Source: Ferrimonas senticii DSM 18821 (GTDB taxonomy: Bacteria; Pseudomonadota; Gammaproteobacteria; Enterobacterales; Shewanellaceae). Taken from it: DNA of 64,000 bases. The stretch is taken from NCBI RefSeq assembly GCF_000422665.1, contig NZ_AUGM01000001.1, positions 365,352 to 429,351 of the forward strand. Reading direction: 5' to 3'. The translations under genes and the position numbers were made by a program. Under the pieces are notes generated by a model. The model saw nothing but the letters and a program-made list of their open reading frames with translations. It was not told where the DNA came from and made no database searches. How positions within the stretch are numbered: the first letter of the stretch is position 1; the number at the start of each line of letters is the position of its first letter. Below, one piece after another: positions 52,118 through 62,938 of the stretch.

Positions 52118-54052
52118 ATGCCGATTATTACCCTTCCTGACGGCAGTCAGCGTCAATTCGACAAGCCAGTTTCTGTAATGGACGTGGCCGCGGACATCGG
52201 TCCGGGTCTGGCGAAGTCTTGCTTAGCTGGCCGCATCAATGGCGTTCGCGTTGATGCTTGCGAAATCATCGACCAAGACGTTGAACTGGCGATCATCACC
52301 GCTAAAGATGAAGATGGCCTGGAGATCATTCGTCACTCTTGTGCTCACCTGATTGGTCACGCGGTTAAGCAGCTGTGGCCAGAAGCTAAGATGGCGATTG
52401 GTCCAACCATCGACAACGGTTTCTACTACGACATCGATCTGGAGCATCGTCTGACCGACGAAGATCTGGTGACCATCGAGAAGCGCATGCTGGAGTTGGC
52501 TAAAACCAACTACGACGTGATTAAGAAAACCGTAAGCTGGCAGGAAGCGCGTGATGTGTTCGAAGCCCGCGGCGAGACCTACAAGATTGAGATCCTAGAC
52601 GAGAACATCGCTAAGGATGACAAGCCAGGTCTGTACCATCACGAAGAATATGTCGACATGTGCCGTGGCCCGCACGTTCCTAACATGCGCCACTGCCAGC
52701 ACTTTAAATTGATGAGTGTGGCCGGTGCCTACTGGCGCGGTAACTCCGACAACAAAATGCTGCAGCGTATCTACGGTACCGCTTGGGCCGATAAGAAGCA
52801 GCTGAAAGCGCACCTGAAGTTCTTGGAAGAAGCGGCTAAGCGCGACCACCGTAAAATCGGTAAAGCGCAAGATCTGTTCCATTGGCAAGAAGAAGCACCG
52901 GGCATGGTGTTCTGGCACGCCGACGGTTGGGCGATCTACCAAGAGCTGGAAACTTACATGCGTAAGCAGCTGCGTAAGTTCGATTACGAAGAGATCCGCA
53001 CCCCACTGGTGATGGATAAGGTGATGTGGGAGCGTTCCGGTCACTGGGACAAGTACTCCGAGATGATCTTCGCTACCGAATCTGAAAAACGTACCTACGC
53101 GGTTAAGCCAATGAACTGCCCAGGTCACCTGCAGATCTTTAAGCAAGGCTTGAAGTCCTACCGTGATCTGCCATACCGCATGGCGGAATTTGGTCTGGTA
53201 CACCGTAACGAGCCATCCGGTTCGCTGCACGGTCTGATGCGCGTACGTTCCTTTACTCAGGATGACGCCCACATCTTCTGTACCGAAGAGCAGATCCTCG
53301 ATGAGGTAACCTCGTGCATTAAGATGGTGTTCGACACCTACAAGACCTTCGGTTTTGAAGAGATCGAGATCAAGCTGTCTACCCGTCCAGAGCACCGCAT
53401 TGGTGGCGACGAGCTGTGGGACAAATCCGAGAAGTCGCTGGCGGATGCGCTGGAAGCTAACGGTTTGGCTTACGATCTGCAGCCGGGCGAGGGCGCGTTC
53501 TACGGTCCGAAGATCGAGTTCACCCTGCACGACTGTCTGGGCCGTGCGTGGCAGATGGGTACCATTCAGTTGGACTTCTCCATGCCGCAGGCGGACCGTC
53601 TGGATGTGACCTACGTTGCTGAAGACAACACTCGTAAAGTACCGGTAATGATCCACCGTGCGATTTTGGGCTCACTTGAGCGTTTTATCGGTGTACTGAT
53701 CGAGGAGTTTGCGGGTAAACTGCCGACTTGGCTGTGTCCGACTCAGGTTCAGGTGATGAATATCACCGATAACCAAGCGGATTACGTACGCAAGGTTGTC
53801 GAAATTCTCAACGATCGCAACATTCGTGCGAAAGCTGACTTGAGAAACGAAAAGATTGGCTTTAAAATCCGCGAGCACACTTTGAAGCGCGTCCCGTATC
53901 TATTGGTCTGTGGTGATCAAGAGATGGAAAACGGCGAAATCGCGATTCGTACTCGTAATGGTGTTGATTTGGGTAAAATGACCATCGAGCAATTTGCCGA
54001 TGCGGTATCCAAAGAGATCAATACCCGTAGTCTTAATATGCTGGAGGAATAA
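52118..54052 (+). CDS. thrS: Threonyl-tRNA synthetase
   Basis: Charges tRNA-Thr; 644 residues against 642 in E. coli. TGS domain ([20 protein letters not shown]), editing domain with [18 protein letters not shown] and the later RGPHVPN, catalytic core with [10 protein letters not shown] (the Cys is a zinc ligand), [20 protein letters not shown] (motif 2) and [16 protein letters not shown] (motif 3), then the anticodon-binding domain. GGAGT precedes ATG 52118. infC follows 3 bp after its stop. Confidence 0.97.
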   Translation: MPIITLPDGSQRQFDKPVSVMDVAADIGPGLAKSCLAGRINGVRVDACEIIDQDVELAIITAKDEDGLEIIRHSCAHLIGHAVKQLWPEAKMAIGPTIDNGFYYDIDLEHRLTDEDLVTIEKRMLELAKTNYDVIKKTVSWQEARDVFEARGETYKIEILDENIAKDDKPGLYHHEEYVDMCRGPHVPNMRHCQHFKLMSVAGAYWRGNSDNKMLQRIYGTAWADKKQLKAHLKFLEEAAKRDHRKIGKAQDLFHWQEEAPGMVFWHADGWAIYQELETYMRKQLRKFDYEEIRTPLVMDKVMWERSGHWDKYSEMIFATESEKRTYAVKPMNCPGHLQIFKQGLKSYRDLPYRMAEFGLVHRNEPSGSLHGLMRVRSFTQDDAHIFCTEEQILDEVTSCIKMVFDTYKTFGFEEIEIKLSTRPEHRIGGDELWDKSEKSLADALEANGLAYDLQPGEGAFYGPKIEFTLHDCLGRAWQMGTIQLDFSMPQADRLDVTYVAEDNTRKVPVMIHRAILGSLERFIGVLIEEFAGKLPTWLCPTQVQVMNITDNQADYVRKVVEILNDRNIRAKADLRNEKIGFKIREHTLKRVPYLLVCGDQEMENGEIAIRTRNGVDLGKMTIEQFADAVSKEINTRSLNMLEE

Positions 54053-54055
54053 GCG

Positions 54056-54601
54056 ATTAAAGGCGGAAAAAAACAGGGTCCTTTAGACAAGGATCGTAAC
54101 CGTATCAATGGTGAAATTCGTGCTCGTGAAGTACGACTGATCGATGCCCAAGGCGAACAAGCTGGCATCCAAACTCTGGAAGTGGCGCTGAAAATCGCTC
54201 AAAACCACGATTTGGATCTGGTTGAGATTAGCCCGAACGCCGAGCCACCAGTATGTCGCATCATGGACTACGGTAAGTTCTTGTACGAAAAGAGCAAGGC
54301 TGCCAACGAACAGCGTAAGAAAACCAAACAGATTCAGGTTAAGGAACTTAAATTCCGTCCTGGAACTGATGTAGGCGACTATCAGGTAAAACTACGCAAC
54401 CTGGTTCGCTTCTTGGAAGACGGTGACAAAGTGAAATGTACACTGCGTTTCCGTGGTCGCGAGATGGCGCATCAACAGTTAGGCTTTGACCTTCTGAATC
54501 GAATCAAAACCGATGTAGAAGAGCTGGCCGTTGTTGAATCCTTCCCGAAAATGGAAGGTCGCCAAGCCATTATGGTTCTTGCACCTAAAAAGAAACAGTA
54601 A
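54056..54601 (+). CDS. infC: Translation initiation factor IF-3 (AUU start)
   Basis: A 181-residue IF-3. Starts at the rare codon ATT (54056) behind GGAGG: the first codons give [20 protein letters not shown], which matches E. coli (also AUU-started KGGK...NRINGEIRA). A start at a later GTG would remove most of the N-domain. [20 protein letters not shown] and [17 protein letters not shown] mark the linker and C-domain. IF-3 rejects non-AUG starts and so represses its own message. Second gene of thrS-infC-rpmI-rplT. Confidence 0.95.
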   Translation: MKGGKKQGPLDKDRNRINGEIRAREVRLIDAQGEQAGIQTLEVALKIAQNHDLDLVEISPNAEPPVCRIMDYGKFLYEKSKAANEQRKKTKQIQVKELKFRPGTDVGDYQVKLRNLVRFLEDGDKVKCTLRFRGREMAHQQLGFDLLNRIKTDVEELAVVESFPKMEGRQAIMVLAPKKKQ

Positions 54602-54614
54602 GCGCATTCCAAGT

Positions 54615-54652
54615 AACAAAGTCAGCCGGGGCTTTGCCTCGGCTTCTTTGTT
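54615..54652 (+). other. Long hairpin between infC and rpmI
   Basis: AACAAAG-tc-AGCCG-g-GGC, TTT loop, GCC-t-CGGCT-t-CTTTGTT; 15 pairs with small bulges and no T-run. Located where L20-dependent control of rpmI acts in E. coli, so it may be a regulatory or processing structure. Confidence 0.55.
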
Positions 54653-54694
54653 CGCCTTACAGTTCATTTAATTAACAATGCGGAGTTTCTTCAA

Positions 54695-54892
54695 ATGCCG
54701 AAGATGAAATCTCACCGTGGCGCTGCAAAGCGCTTCAAGAAGACCGCCTCTGGCGGCTTCAAGCGCAAGCAATCACACCTGCGCCACATCCTGACCAAGA
54801 AATCTACCAAGCGTAAGCGTCACCTGCGTGCCGCTGCGATGGTTGCAAAAGTAGACGTAGCATCGGTTCGCCGCATGCTGCCTTACGCTTAA
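54695..54892 (+). CDS. rpmI: 50S ribosomal protein L35
   Basis: 65 residues, [20 protein letters not shown] and [17 protein letters not shown]; full length and highly basic. GGAG lies upstream of ATG 54695. Confidence 0.97.
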   Translation: MPKMKSHRGAAKRFKKTASGGFKRKQSHLRHILTKKSTKRKRHLRAAAMVAKVDVASVRRMLPYA

Positions 54893-54914
54893 TTGATTGG
54901 CTAGGAGTTAAAAC

Positions 54915-55274
54915 ATGGCTCGTGTAAAACGTGGTGTGACCGCTCGCGCTCGTCACAAGAAAGTACTGAAGCAGGCTAAAGGTTACTACGGTGCCCGTAG
55001 CCGTATCTATCGTGTAGCATTCCAAGCCGTTACCAAGGCTGGTCAATACGCTTACCGTGATCGTCGCGTTAAAAAGCGCACTTTCCGTCAGCTGTGGATC
55101 GCCCGTATCAACGCTGCTGCTCGTCAGAACGGTATGTCCTACAGCCGCTTCATCAACGGTCTGAAAAAGGCATCTGTTGAAATCGATCGTAAGATCCTGG
55201 CTGATATCGCTGTATTCGACAAAGTAGTATTTGCTGCTCTGGTAGAAAAAGCTAAAGAAGCTCTGGCTAAGTAA
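54915..55274 (+). CDS. rplT: 50S ribosomal protein L20
   Basis: 119 residues, starting [20 protein letters not shown] and containing [20 protein letters not shown], the 23S-binding parts. In E. coli L20 represses rpmI-rplT translation. 22 bp after rpmI; terminator at 55314. Confidence 0.97.
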   Translation: MARVKRGVTARARHKKVLKQAKGYYGARSRIYRVAFQAVTKAGQYAYRDRRVKKRTFRQLWIARINAAARQNGMSYSRFINGLKKASVEIDRKILADIAVFDKVVFAALVEKAKEALAK

Positions 55275-55313
55275 GATTGATTGCCTTCGGGCAATAGCTT
55301 AATTATCCAAAAG

Positions 55314-55342
55314 AAAGGGGAAGCTCAAGCTTCCCCTTTTTT
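55314..55342 (+). terminator. Terminator of thrS-infC-rpmI-rplT
   Basis: AAAGGGGAAGCT / AGCTTCCCCTTT stem followed by T-run; a smaller stem ATTGCC-TTCG-GGCAAT stands before it at 55280-55295. Confidence 0.9.
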
Positions 55343-55368
55343 ATTGCCTTTTTTGGTGGTAATAGTTC

Positions 55369-56163
55369 CTATTCTCCCCAAGAGTCGGTTACCACAAAGG
55401 CGTAGCATTGATGCAGTGGGTCAAACAATTGCTGGGCATAAGCGCACCGATGTTGGTTTTGCCAACGGGGTAGCGTGCGCCAATCGTGACCGCCAAACCA
55501 ATCTTGACGGCTAAGCATTCGCCAATCCTGACTAGGTAGTTGCGCTTGCCGATACCAACGACCGATGATCGCTTGTTCACTTAATCGTGGTGGCAGTGCC
55601 AATTGGCTTTTGGGTTGAAACAGCCGGCCTTGCAGAATGATCCGCTGCGCTGCTATTGGCCAAGCTTTTTCTGCTAGTAACTTTTTTGCTAATTGGGTTT
55701 GGCTTAGCGGTAACTGTTTGCTGAGTAGCTGTTCCAACTTATTCGCTAAAGTGTCTTTGCGGTTGGGACCAATCCAATTGCCGGGATCGCTGCCATCGAT
55801 CTCACCTAAGTAAAACTTTACCGCCAACTCCCAATGTTCAATCTGTTCCGTTTTCAGATTGCGCACCACCAGATCTAAAGCGCCATGAGTACGACGGTGA
55901 TCGGCAATAACCAGATCGTGCGCCAACAATTGGTAGTGTGGATGGTCGTTAACCAACGCACACCACAACTGTTCATAGTAGTGGCCGAGACGAGCAGGGC
56001 GGCCAAGTTGATTAGCCGCTGCGGCGATCTGCGGCAACTTAGCTAATAACGGCGCAGCAAACTCGCTAAGCCATTGGCTATCAACAAAAGCGCCTTGCTG
56101 ATACAACGGTGGCGAGGTTAAACACCAATGCAGATCGCGAACTAAGCGAGGCAACGCAAACAT
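55369..56163 (-). CDS. DUF1853 family protein
   Basis: A 264-residue cytosolic protein: LVRDLHWCLTSPPLY, LGHYYEQLWCALVNDHPHYQ, ALDLVVRNLKTEQIEHWELA then VKFYLG, with the YYE...LDLLV...E-AVKFYL arrangement of DUF1853. That core resembles PD-(D/E)xK nuclease folds (E, D, ExK), which is only a structural guess. Start at ATG 56163; a TTG six bases earlier is open but less likely. Monocistronic, convergent with rplT. Confidence 0.85.
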   Translation of the reverse strand: MFALPRLVRDLHWCLTSPPLYQQGAFVDSQWLSEFAAPLLAKLPQIAAAANQLGRPARLGHYYEQLWCALVNDHPHYQLLAHDLVIADHRRTHGALDLVVRNLKTEQIEHWELAVKFYLGEIDGSDPGNWIGPNRKDTLANKLEQLLSKQLPLSQTQLAKKLLAEKAWPIAAQRIILQGRLFQPKSQLALPPRLSEQAIIGRWYRQAQLPSQDWRMLSRQDWFGGHDWRTLPRWQNQHRCAYAQQLFDPLHQCYAFVVTDSWGE

Positions 56164-56288
56164 TCCCAATTTTCCTTTTGGTTTTTGGGTCTAGCTGGTG
56201 AAAAACAGGCAAAACAAAGCCGGTCACATGTGACCGGCTTGATTGTAACCTTGTTAGCGCGAGATTGCGTTGTCTGGCTTGACTGCGC

Positions 56289-56606
56289 TTAGTGGCCCCG
56301 TGGCAACTTACTGCCTTTGGCGATCTGCTCTGCCCATAACTGTTTTGGAGTCATTCCACCGGTGCCGGTTACTTTGACTGGGGTTTTCGCCGCAGCGGTT
56401 TTTTTCGCTACCACAGCTTGTGGCTGGGCAGGGATCAGGTCACCAAATTGGGTTGCCATCGCGGCAAGTTCGGCCAGACGTACGGATTTGCCGTCGTCAA
56501 TTTTAAACCAGCTGCCTTTTTGCTCGATAACTGGCTGTTTGCCGTGTTGGGCGACGTACGCTGCAGTAAATTGCGCGATCACCTCTTCCTTAATCAGTTT
56601 TGACAT
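56289..56606 (-). CDS. Hypothetical protein, basic, Ala/Lys-rich linker
   Basis: A 105-residue protein of unknown function. The first part (SKLIKEEVIAQFTAAYVAQH, then EQKGSWFKIDDGKSVRLAEL) looks folded; a flexible AKKTAAAKTPVKVTG linker leads to a short tail with LWAEQIAKGSKLPRGH. Start set at ATG 56606 because the part upstream (frame open to 56735) has a different, disordered composition; an ATG at 56696 is the alternative. No ribosome site is clear for either. Confidence 0.6.
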   Translation of the reverse strand: MSKLIKEEVIAQFTAAYVAQHGKQPVIEQKGSWFKIDDGKSVRLAELAAMATQFGDLIPAQPQAVVAKKTAAAKTPVKVTGTGGMTPKQLWAEQIAKGSKLPRGH

Positions 56607-56822
56607 GGATCGGTTCTGTAGTGGGTTGAAATTCAGCGCGCCATAATACCGGTCTGCCGATTCGGGTTCAACTTTGGCTGGTTGATTGTTCGCCATCTTT
56701 TGGCCAAAGTGCGCTTGCTCATAAGTTAACAACAACCGCCTTTACATTATCGCACTTTTGCCTGCGAAATAAGCGAGTAGCAATTATGCTCAACAGAAGT
56801 TTTCAGGATGAAGAGGTGCTCT

Positions 56823-57821
56823 ATGTCATCAGGCTATCGCGTTGCAGTGTTTTCCACTAAACCCTACGATCAGCGGTTTTTAAATGCGGTTAACCAACAG
56901 GGTGTCGAATTATGTTACTTCGAAGAGCGTTTGCGCGAAGAGACGGTAAAGTTAACCGAGGGCTTCGACGCGGTTTCCTGTTTTGTTAACGACATCGTCG
57001 ATGCCCATGTCATGCAGCAACTGGCGACCAACGGTATCAAAGTTATCGCTTTGCGTTGTGCAGGCTTTAACAATGTCGATCTCGATGCCGCTAAAGCTTG
57101 TGGGATCCGAGTCTGCAATGTTCCAAGCTATTCTCCAGAATCGGTGGCCGAACACACCTTGGCGCTGATGTTCGCCCTTAATCGCAAAATCACCCGTGCC
57201 AATAGTCGGGTTCATGAACACAACTTTGAGCTGGAAGGGCTGCTTGGATTTAATTTCGCGAAAGCAACCATTGGCATTATTGGCACCGGCAAAATCGGCC
57301 TAGCGACCTTGCGTGCGCTAAAAGGGTTGGGGGCGGAGCTGCTTTGTTATGATCCCTATCCAAGCGATGCGGCGGCGCAACTGGCGACCTATGTTGATCT
57401 TGATACGCTGTACCGGCGCAGTAACGTTATCAGCTTGCACTGCCCGTTAACTAGTGACAGTTACCATTTGATTGACGATGACAGTATCGCCAAGATGCAA
57501 GACAACGTGATGATCATTAATACTTCCCGCGGTGGGCTGGTAAATGCACAAGCCGCGTTGAATGGCTTGAAGTCAGGCAAAATTGGTTACCTTGGTTTGG
57601 ATGTCTATGAATTGGAAGGCGATATTTTCTTCCGCGACCTCTCGGATCACGTCCTTAATGATGATGTGTTCGCCTTGCTGCTGAGTTACCCTAACGTTTT
57701 GATCACCGGTCACCAAGGTTACTTCACCAAAGAAGCCTTGGAACAGATCGCAGCCACCACGCTTACCAATCTTGAGCACTTTTTTAATGGTGAACTCAGT
57801 GGTAACGAATTAGTTGAGTAA
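56823..57821 (+). CDS. ldhA: Fermentative D-lactate dehydrogenase
   Basis: Reduces pyruvate to D-lactate with NADH. 332 residues: LRCAGFNNVDLDAAKACGIR and VPSYSPESVAEHTLALMFAL, nucleotide-binding GIIGTGKIG, catalytic Arg, Glu and His in NTSRGGLVN, LDVYELEGDIFF and TGHQGYFTKEAL. The start is ATG 56823 with AGAGGTG upstream; the frame opens 15 bp earlier. It is followed after 2 bp by the Nif3-family gene. Confidence 0.94.
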   Translation: MSSGYRVAVFSTKPYDQRFLNAVNQQGVELCYFEERLREETVKLTEGFDAVSCFVNDIVDAHVMQQLATNGIKVIALRCAGFNNVDLDAAKACGIRVCNVPSYSPESVAEHTLALMFALNRKITRANSRVHEHNFELEGLLGFNFAKATIGIIGTGKIGLATLRALKGLGAELLCYDPYPSDAAAQLATYVDLDTLYRRSNVISLHCPLTSDSYHLIDDDSIAKMQDNVMIINTSRGGLVNAQAALNGLKSGKIGYLGLDVYELEGDIFFRDLSDHVLNDDVFALLLSYPNVLITGHQGYFTKEALEQIAATTLTNLEHFFNGELSGNELVE

Positions 57822-57823
57822 CC

Positions 57824-58579
57824 ATGAAACGCAGCGACTTTATTAGCTATCTAGATAACCTTCTGAAGCCTTGGCAGATCTCGGACTATGCCCCGAATGG
57901 CCTGCAAGTTGAGGGTAGTGAACTGATCACTAAAATCGCTACCGCCGTCACTGCCGATAAAAATGCGGTCGATCAAGCGGTCGAGATGGGCGCGGATTGC
58001 TTGCTGGTGCACCACGGTTACTTTTGGAAAAGTGAACCGGCGGTGATCACCGGTATGAAGCAGCGACGGATTAAGGCGTTGTTGGTAAACGACATCAATT
58101 TGATTGGCTATCACCTACCACTGGATATTCATCCAGTGGTGGGCAATAACGCCCAATTAGCGAAGTTGTTTGGCTTTATTGAGGTTGAGCCGCTGCATCT
58201 GGGTAATGACACCGACCTAGTGTTGAAAGGAAAGTTGGCGACGCCGATGACCGGTGCCGAGCTTTCCGGTTTGATTGGTGACAAACTTAACCGCCAGCCA
58301 CTGCATATTGCCGGCAGCGACAAGCTAATTGAAACCATTGCGTGGTGTAGTGGCGGCGCCCAAGATTACATTGATGAAGTGGCTAAGTTCGGCATCGACG
58401 CGTTTATCTCTGGTGAAGTGTCAGAGCGCACCTACCACAGTGCGGTAGAGCAGGGCGTTCACTACTTCGCTGCTGGTCACCACGCCACCGAACGTGGCGG
58501 TATTAAGGCGTTGGGTGAGCAGATCGCCGAAGAGTTGGGTTTAGAAGTGGTGTTTGTTGATACCCCAAATCCGGTTTAA
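57824..58579 (+). CDS. Nif3-like dinuclear metal-centre protein (YbgI family)
   Basis: A 251-residue cytosolic protein: SDYAPNGLQVEG, LLVHHGYFWKSEP, GYHLPLDIHPVVGNNAQLAK, SGEVSERTYHSAVEQGVHYF and AGHHATERGG. The His-rich sites (VHHG, HLPLD, HHATE) bind two metals. Often labelled GTP cyclohydrolase I type 2, but the true activity is unsettled. ATG follows the ldhA stop closely, so they are likely co-transcribed. Confidence 0.9.
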   Translation: MKRSDFISYLDNLLKPWQISDYAPNGLQVEGSELITKIATAVTADKNAVDQAVEMGADCLLVHHGYFWKSEPAVITGMKQRRIKALLVNDINLIGYHLPLDIHPVVGNNAQLAKLFGFIEVEPLHLGNDTDLVLKGKLATPMTGAELSGLIGDKLNRQPLHIAGSDKLIETIAWCSGGAQDYIDEVAKFGIDAFISGEVSERTYHSAVEQGVHYFAAGHHATERGGIKALGEQIAEELGLEVVFVDTPNPV

Positions 58580-58694
58580 TACCTGAGAGTAAAGTAGCCA
58601 GTCGTGAACATTTGGGAAGCCATCAGATATCAGTGATTAGTTTTTAGAAAACAACTAACTTGCGGCAGTCTTAGTGCCAGCTTTTTCTGAACAA

Positions 58695-58730
58695 ATAAAA
58701 AACCGAAGCGTGCTGCTTCGGTTTTTTATT
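58695..58730. terminator. Bidirectional terminator
   Basis: AATAAAAAACCGAAGC / GCTTCGGTTTTTTATT with GTGCT loop. Lies between the convergent Nif3-family gene and metG. Confidence 0.88.
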
Positions 58731-58847
58731 TAGCGTGCTTTTGCGCCGAATAAATGGTCTCAATCAAGGCGGGCAACGAAGCTGCTAGTGGGCTCTAACA
58801 GTGAGTTGGCCAACGACGAGTGAGGCCGTTTAGGCAAGCAAAAGTAG

Positions 58848-60902
58848 TTACATAACGCGCTGGCCTGGAATCGCACCACTATCCGGACTTAGGATATGGA
58901 TATCTTTACCACCAGGGCCGGCGGCCAACACCATACCTTCAGATACCCCGAACTTCATCTTACGTGGTGCTAAGTTGGCTACCATGATGGTCAGGCGACC
59001 TTCCAGATCTTCTGGGTTGTACGCGGACTTGATGCCGGCAAACACGTTGCGGGTTTCACCGCCCAGATCCAGCGTCAGCTGTACCAGTTTATCGGCACCT
59101 TCAACGTGGGATGCTTTTGCAATGCGGGCGACACGCAGATCCACTTTAGCGAAAGTGTCAAAATCGATGGTATCAACGATCGGCTCTTTGCTCAGTTCGT
59201 CGTTTTGCTCAAGCTCGGCTTTTGGTGCCGCCGCTGCTTGTTCTGCCGCTAAGTCTTGCTTAGTGGCTTCAACAATGGCTTCAATTTTGGCCGGTTCAAT
59301 ACGCTGGATCAGCGCTTTGAACGGCGCAATCTCATGACCGGTCAGAGTATCGTCGATGCGCTCCCAACGCAGTTCGCTGTTTAGGAACGCTTCTACATTC
59401 TGTGCCATCTGCGGCAGTACCGGCTTCAGATAGGTCATCAGAATGCGGAACAGGTGAATACCCATGGAGCAGACTTCGTGAGTTTTTTGCTCCATGCCTT
59501 CCTGTTTGGCCATTGCCCACGGTGCCATCTCGGCGATGTAGCCGTTAGCTTTGTCCGCCAGCGCCATGATTTCGCGAATGGCTTTGCCGTATTCACGAGA
59601 CTCATACAGCTTAGCGATCGACTCTTGGGCGTTTTGGAACTCCGCCAGCAGCGCTGGGTTTTCCACTTCAGCGGCCAATTTGCTGTCGAAACGCTTAGCG
59701 ATAAAGCCCGCAGTACGAGAGGCGATGTTAACCAGTTTACCAACCATGTCGGAGTTTACGCGCTGGGCGAAATCTTCCAGGTTCAGATCCAGATCGTCGA
59801 TGCGGTCGTTCAGCTTCGCGGCGTAGTAGTAGCGCAGGTATTCTGGGTGCAGGTGATCCAAGTAAGTGCGCGCCTTAATAAAGGTACCGCGGGACTTAGA
59901 CATCTTCTCCCCGTTTACGGTGACGTAACCGTGGGCAAACACGTTGGTTGGCATCCGCAGCTTGGCGCCGTTCAGCATCGCTGGCCAGAACAGGCTGTGG
60001 AAGTAGATGATGTCTTTGCCGATGAAGTGGTACAGCTCGGCGTCGGAATCGGCGCCCCAGTACTCTTCAAAGTTCAGATCGTCGCGCTTCTGACACAGGT
60101 TGTCGAAAGCACCCATGTAACCGATTGGGGCATCCAGCCACACGTAGAAGAATTTCTTGCCGTCGGTGCCTGGGATCTCGAAACCAAAGTACGGAGCATC
60201 GCGGGAGATATCCCACTGCTGCAGACCTTGCTCAAACCACTCGTTCAGTTTGTTGGCCATCTCTGACTGCAGCGCGCCAGAGGTGGTCCACTGCTGCAGT
60301 ACTTCTTTAAACTGCGGCAGATCAAAGAAGTAGTGCTCGGACTGCTTCATTACCGGAGTTGCACCAGATACCACAGATTGTGGGTTGATTAGTTCAGCTG
60401 GGCTGTAGGTAGAACCACAAACTTCACAGTTATCGCCGTACTGATCTTCCGCCTTACATTTCGGGCAGGTGCCTTTAACGAAACGATCCGGCAGGAACAT
60501 CTCTTTTTCAGGATCGAACAGCTGTTCAATGGTGCGAGTGGCGATGTAACCGCCTTGATTCAGACGGTTGTAAACTTCAGTCGCCCACTTGCGGTTTTCA
60601 TCGGAGTGGGTGGAGTGATAGTTATCAAATTCCACCAGGAAGTCGGCGAAGTCAGCTTGGTGCTCGATGGCAACCTTGGCGATCATCTCTTCTGGAGTCA
60701 TGCCAAGTTGCTGGGCTTTCAGCATGATTGGGGTGCCGTGGGTGTCGTCGGCGCACACATAGGTACACTTGTGGCCGCGCAGCTTCTGGAAACGAACCCA
60801 GATGTCGGTCTGGATGTATTCCAGCATATGGCCCAAGTGGATCGGGCCGTTGGCGTATGGCAACGCGCTGGTTACCAAAATCTTTCGAGTGTCGACTGCC
60901 AT
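58848..60902 (-). CDS. metG: Methionyl-tRNA synthetase
   Basis: Charges tRNA-Met; 684 residues. [16 protein letters not shown] (HIGH motif), zinc-knuckle [27 protein letters not shown] (KMSKS motif), anticodon domain, and a C-terminal tRNA-binding OB fold ([20 protein letters not shown]) used for dimerisation. ATG 60902 ([16 protein letters not shown]) is chosen; the frame opens 66 bp upstream, but those residues are not family-like. Divergent from apbC. Confidence 0.96.
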   Translation of the reverse strand: MAVDTRKILVTSALPYANGPIHLGHMLEYIQTDIWVRFQKLRGHKCTYVCADDTHGTPIMLKAQQLGMTPEEMIAKVAIEHQADFADFLVEFDNYHSTHSDENRKWATEVYNRLNQGGYIATRTIEQLFDPEKEMFLPDRFVKGTCPKCKAEDQYGDNCEVCGSTYSPAELINPQSVVSGATPVMKQSEHYFFDLPQFKEVLQQWTTSGALQSEMANKLNEWFEQGLQQWDISRDAPYFGFEIPGTDGKKFFYVWLDAPIGYMGAFDNLCQKRDDLNFEEYWGADSDAELYHFIGKDIIYFHSLFWPAMLNGAKLRMPTNVFAHGYVTVNGEKMSKSRGTFIKARTYLDHLHPEYLRYYYAAKLNDRIDDLDLNLEDFAQRVNSDMVGKLVNIASRTAGFIAKRFDSKLAAEVENPALLAEFQNAQESIAKLYESREYGKAIREIMALADKANGYIAEMAPWAMAKQEGMEQKTHEVCSMGIHLFRILMTYLKPVLPQMAQNVEAFLNSELRWERIDDTLTGHEIAPFKALIQRIEPAKIEAIVEATKQDLAAEQAAAAPKAELEQNDELSKEPIVDTIDFDTFAKVDLRVARIAKASHVEGADKLVQLTLDLGGETRNVFAGIKSAYNPEDLEGRLTIMVANLAPRKMKFGVSEGMVLAAGPGGKDIHILSPDSGAIPGQRVM

Positions 60903-61047
60903 CGTTTGTTGCTTCTGACTGATACGTAGGAAAGCGGCAAGTCTAACTGAACTCCCCGATTTTTTCATCTGTGCGAGTACCTTCCGCAGGTTTTATCGCC
61001 ACCATTTGATACACTCAGCAAATCAGCCAAAAACAAGGATTTACTCT

Positions 61048-62157
61048 GTGTCTGAAATGCCGTTGCAAAATACCTTAGCCGAGCCGCTATCTTCCCTGGT
61101 GCTTGAGAAACTGGCCCAGATCCCAGCGCCACTGCTGGACACCGATCTGCTTACGGCCGGGATCATCCGCACGTTGTCGATGGATGGCGCTTGTTTGCAG
61201 CTTGGGATGGTGATGCCATACCCGGCGCAAAGCCAATATCGTGAATTGGTGATGGCGATTACCAGCGCTTTTGCTGACGTTGATGAAGTGGCTCAGGTTG
61301 AGTGTGAAATCGGCCTTAACGTGGCTGCCGTTAGCAGTGGCAGTGCTGCACCGCATCCGAACATTCGCAACGTGATTGCGGTCGGTTCTGGCAAGGGCGG
61401 GGTAGGCAAATCTACTACCGCGGTTAACTTGGCGCTGGCACTTGCCAGTGAAGGCGCTCGGGTTGGAATGCTGGATGCCGACATCTATGGGCCATCGATC
61501 CCAACCATGCTTGGTTGTACCGATTTTCAGCCGCAAAGCTACGATGGTAAAACCATGCAACCGGCGTTCGTCCACAATATTGCGGCGATGTCGATGGGCT
61601 TTTTAGCAAGCGACGATAACGCCACCGCATGGCGCGGGCCGATGGCGGCTAACGCGATGGTGCAACTGCTGGAAGAGACCAACTGGCCGGAACTGGATTA
61701 CCTAGTGATCGATATGCCACCGGGTACCGGCGATATTCAGCTAACCTTGGCTCAGAAAATTCCGGTGTCTGGGGCAGTGATCGTTACTACTCCGCAAGAG
61801 ATCGCCACCTTGGATGCCCGTAAAGGGATCACCTTGTTTAATAAGGTGCATGTGCCGGTGCTGGGGATTGTCGAGAACATGAGCTATCACCTTTGTAGTA
61901 ATTGCGGCAGTAAAGAGCATCCATTTGGACAAGGCGGTGGACTGGAAACCGCAACACGCTACAATGTGCCGCTTTTGGGGGAGTTACCGCTAAATGTTTC
62001 AGTTCGTGAGCATTTAGATGGTGGCACACCAACGGTAGTAGCCGAACCAGACGGCGCAATCAGCGATGACTATCGCCACATTGCCCGAAACGTTGCTGCT
62101 GCTCTTATCAAACGCTCGCAGCCGCAGGGGCTGAGTATCGAGATCACGGAAGAATAA
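61048..62157 (+). CDS. apbC: Iron-sulfur cluster carrier ApbC (Mrp)
   Basis: P-loop carrier that binds and transfers [4Fe-4S] clusters. N-terminal MIP18/DUF59-like domain, then deviant Walker [46 protein letters not shown] and the cluster-binding [13 protein letters not shown] with CxxC. The start is GTG 61048 with AAGGA eight bases upstream, giving 369 residues, the E. coli length; an in-frame TTG at 61006 lacks such a site. Divergent from metG. Confidence 0.94.
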   Translation: MSEMPLQNTLAEPLSSLVLEKLAQIPAPLLDTDLLTAGIIRTLSMDGACLQLGMVMPYPAQSQYRELVMAITSAFADVDEVAQVECEIGLNVAAVSSGSAAPHPNIRNVIAVGSGKGGVGKSTTAVNLALALASEGARVGMLDADIYGPSIPTMLGCTDFQPQSYDGKTMQPAFVHNIAAMSMGFLASDDNATAWRGPMAANAMVQLLEETNWPELDYLVIDMPPGTGDIQLTLAQKIPVSGAVIVTTPQEIATLDARKGITLFNKVHVPVLGIVENMSYHLCSNCGSKEHPFGQGGGLETATRYNVPLLGELPLNVSVREHLDGGTPTVVAEPDGAISDDYRHIARNVAAALIKRSQPQGLSIEITEE

Positions 62158-62216
62158 GCTATCGCTGGGGGCGCTTTGCTCCCAGTCCAAACTATTCTGT
62201 TAGAGACTGCAACACT

Positions 62217-62858
62217 ATGACCTCACAACAGCAATGCGTCATCATCGGCATCGCCGGTGCTTCCGCTTCCGGCAAAAGCCTGATCGCTCGTACCATTTAC
62301 GAAGAGCTGACTGCCGATCTAGGGACTGATCAAATTGAGGTGATCAACGAGGATTCCTACTACAAGGATCAATCCCACCTAACCATGGAAGAGCGGGTTA
62401 AGACCAACTATGACCACCCGAATGCGCTGGATCATGATCTGCTGGTACACCACCTGAAGATGCTGAAATCCGGTGCCGCTGTTGAGGTTCCAACCTACAG
62501 CTACGTTGAGCACACCCGCACCGCGGAAACTCACACTGTGACCCCGAAAAAGGTGATTATCCTTGAAGGGATCCTACTGCTGACCAACCAAGCGCTGCGC
62601 GATCAGATGCACACCACCGTGTTTATGGATACGCCGCTGGACATCTGTTTTATCCGCCGTTTGACCCGCGACGTAAAAGAGCGTGGTCGTTCGATGGAAT
62701 CGGTGATCACCCAGTATCAAGAAACTGTGCGGCCGATGTTCCTGCAGTTTATTGACCCATCTAAGCAGCACGCTGATATCATCGTGCCGCGCGGTGGCAA
62801 AAACCGTATCGCCATCGACATTCTGAAGGCTAAAATCCGTCAGTTGTTAAACGCGTAA
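62217..62858 (+). CDS. udk: Uridine kinase
   Basis: Phosphorylates uridine and cytidine with ATP or GTP (pyrimidine salvage). 213 residues: [17 protein letters not shown] (P-loop), [26 protein letters not shown], and [20 protein letters not shown] lid region. 59 bp after apbC and followed by a terminator. Confidence 0.96.
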   Translation: MTSQQQCVIIGIAGASASGKSLIARTIYEELTADLGTDQIEVINEDSYYKDQSHLTMEERVKTNYDHPNALDHDLLVHHLKMLKSGAAVEVPTYSYVEHTRTAETHTVTPKKVIILEGILLLTNQALRDQMHTTVFMDTPLDICFIRRLTRDVKERGRSMESVITQYQETVRPMFLQFIDPSKQHADIIVPRGGKNRIAIDILKAKIRQLLNA

Positions 62859-62872
62859 CAACAAGCATTACC

Positions 62873-62903
62873 CAGAGGGCTGTTTTTAACAGCCCTCTGT
62901 TTT
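62873..62903 (+). terminator. Terminator after udk
   Basis: CAGAGGGCTGTT / AACAGCCCTCTG stem with T-run. Confidence 0.88.
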
Positions 62904-62938
62904 AAGCAATAACTATTAGAACAAGGATTCACCCTAAA

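Noticed and set aside
52595-53656. 353-codon minus-strand open frame
   Set aside because: Antisense to thrS, an essential, highly conserved gene.
54182-54601. infC starting at GTG
   Set aside because: Would remove 42 conserved residues; the ATT at 54056 with GGAGG and family-like N-terminus is better.
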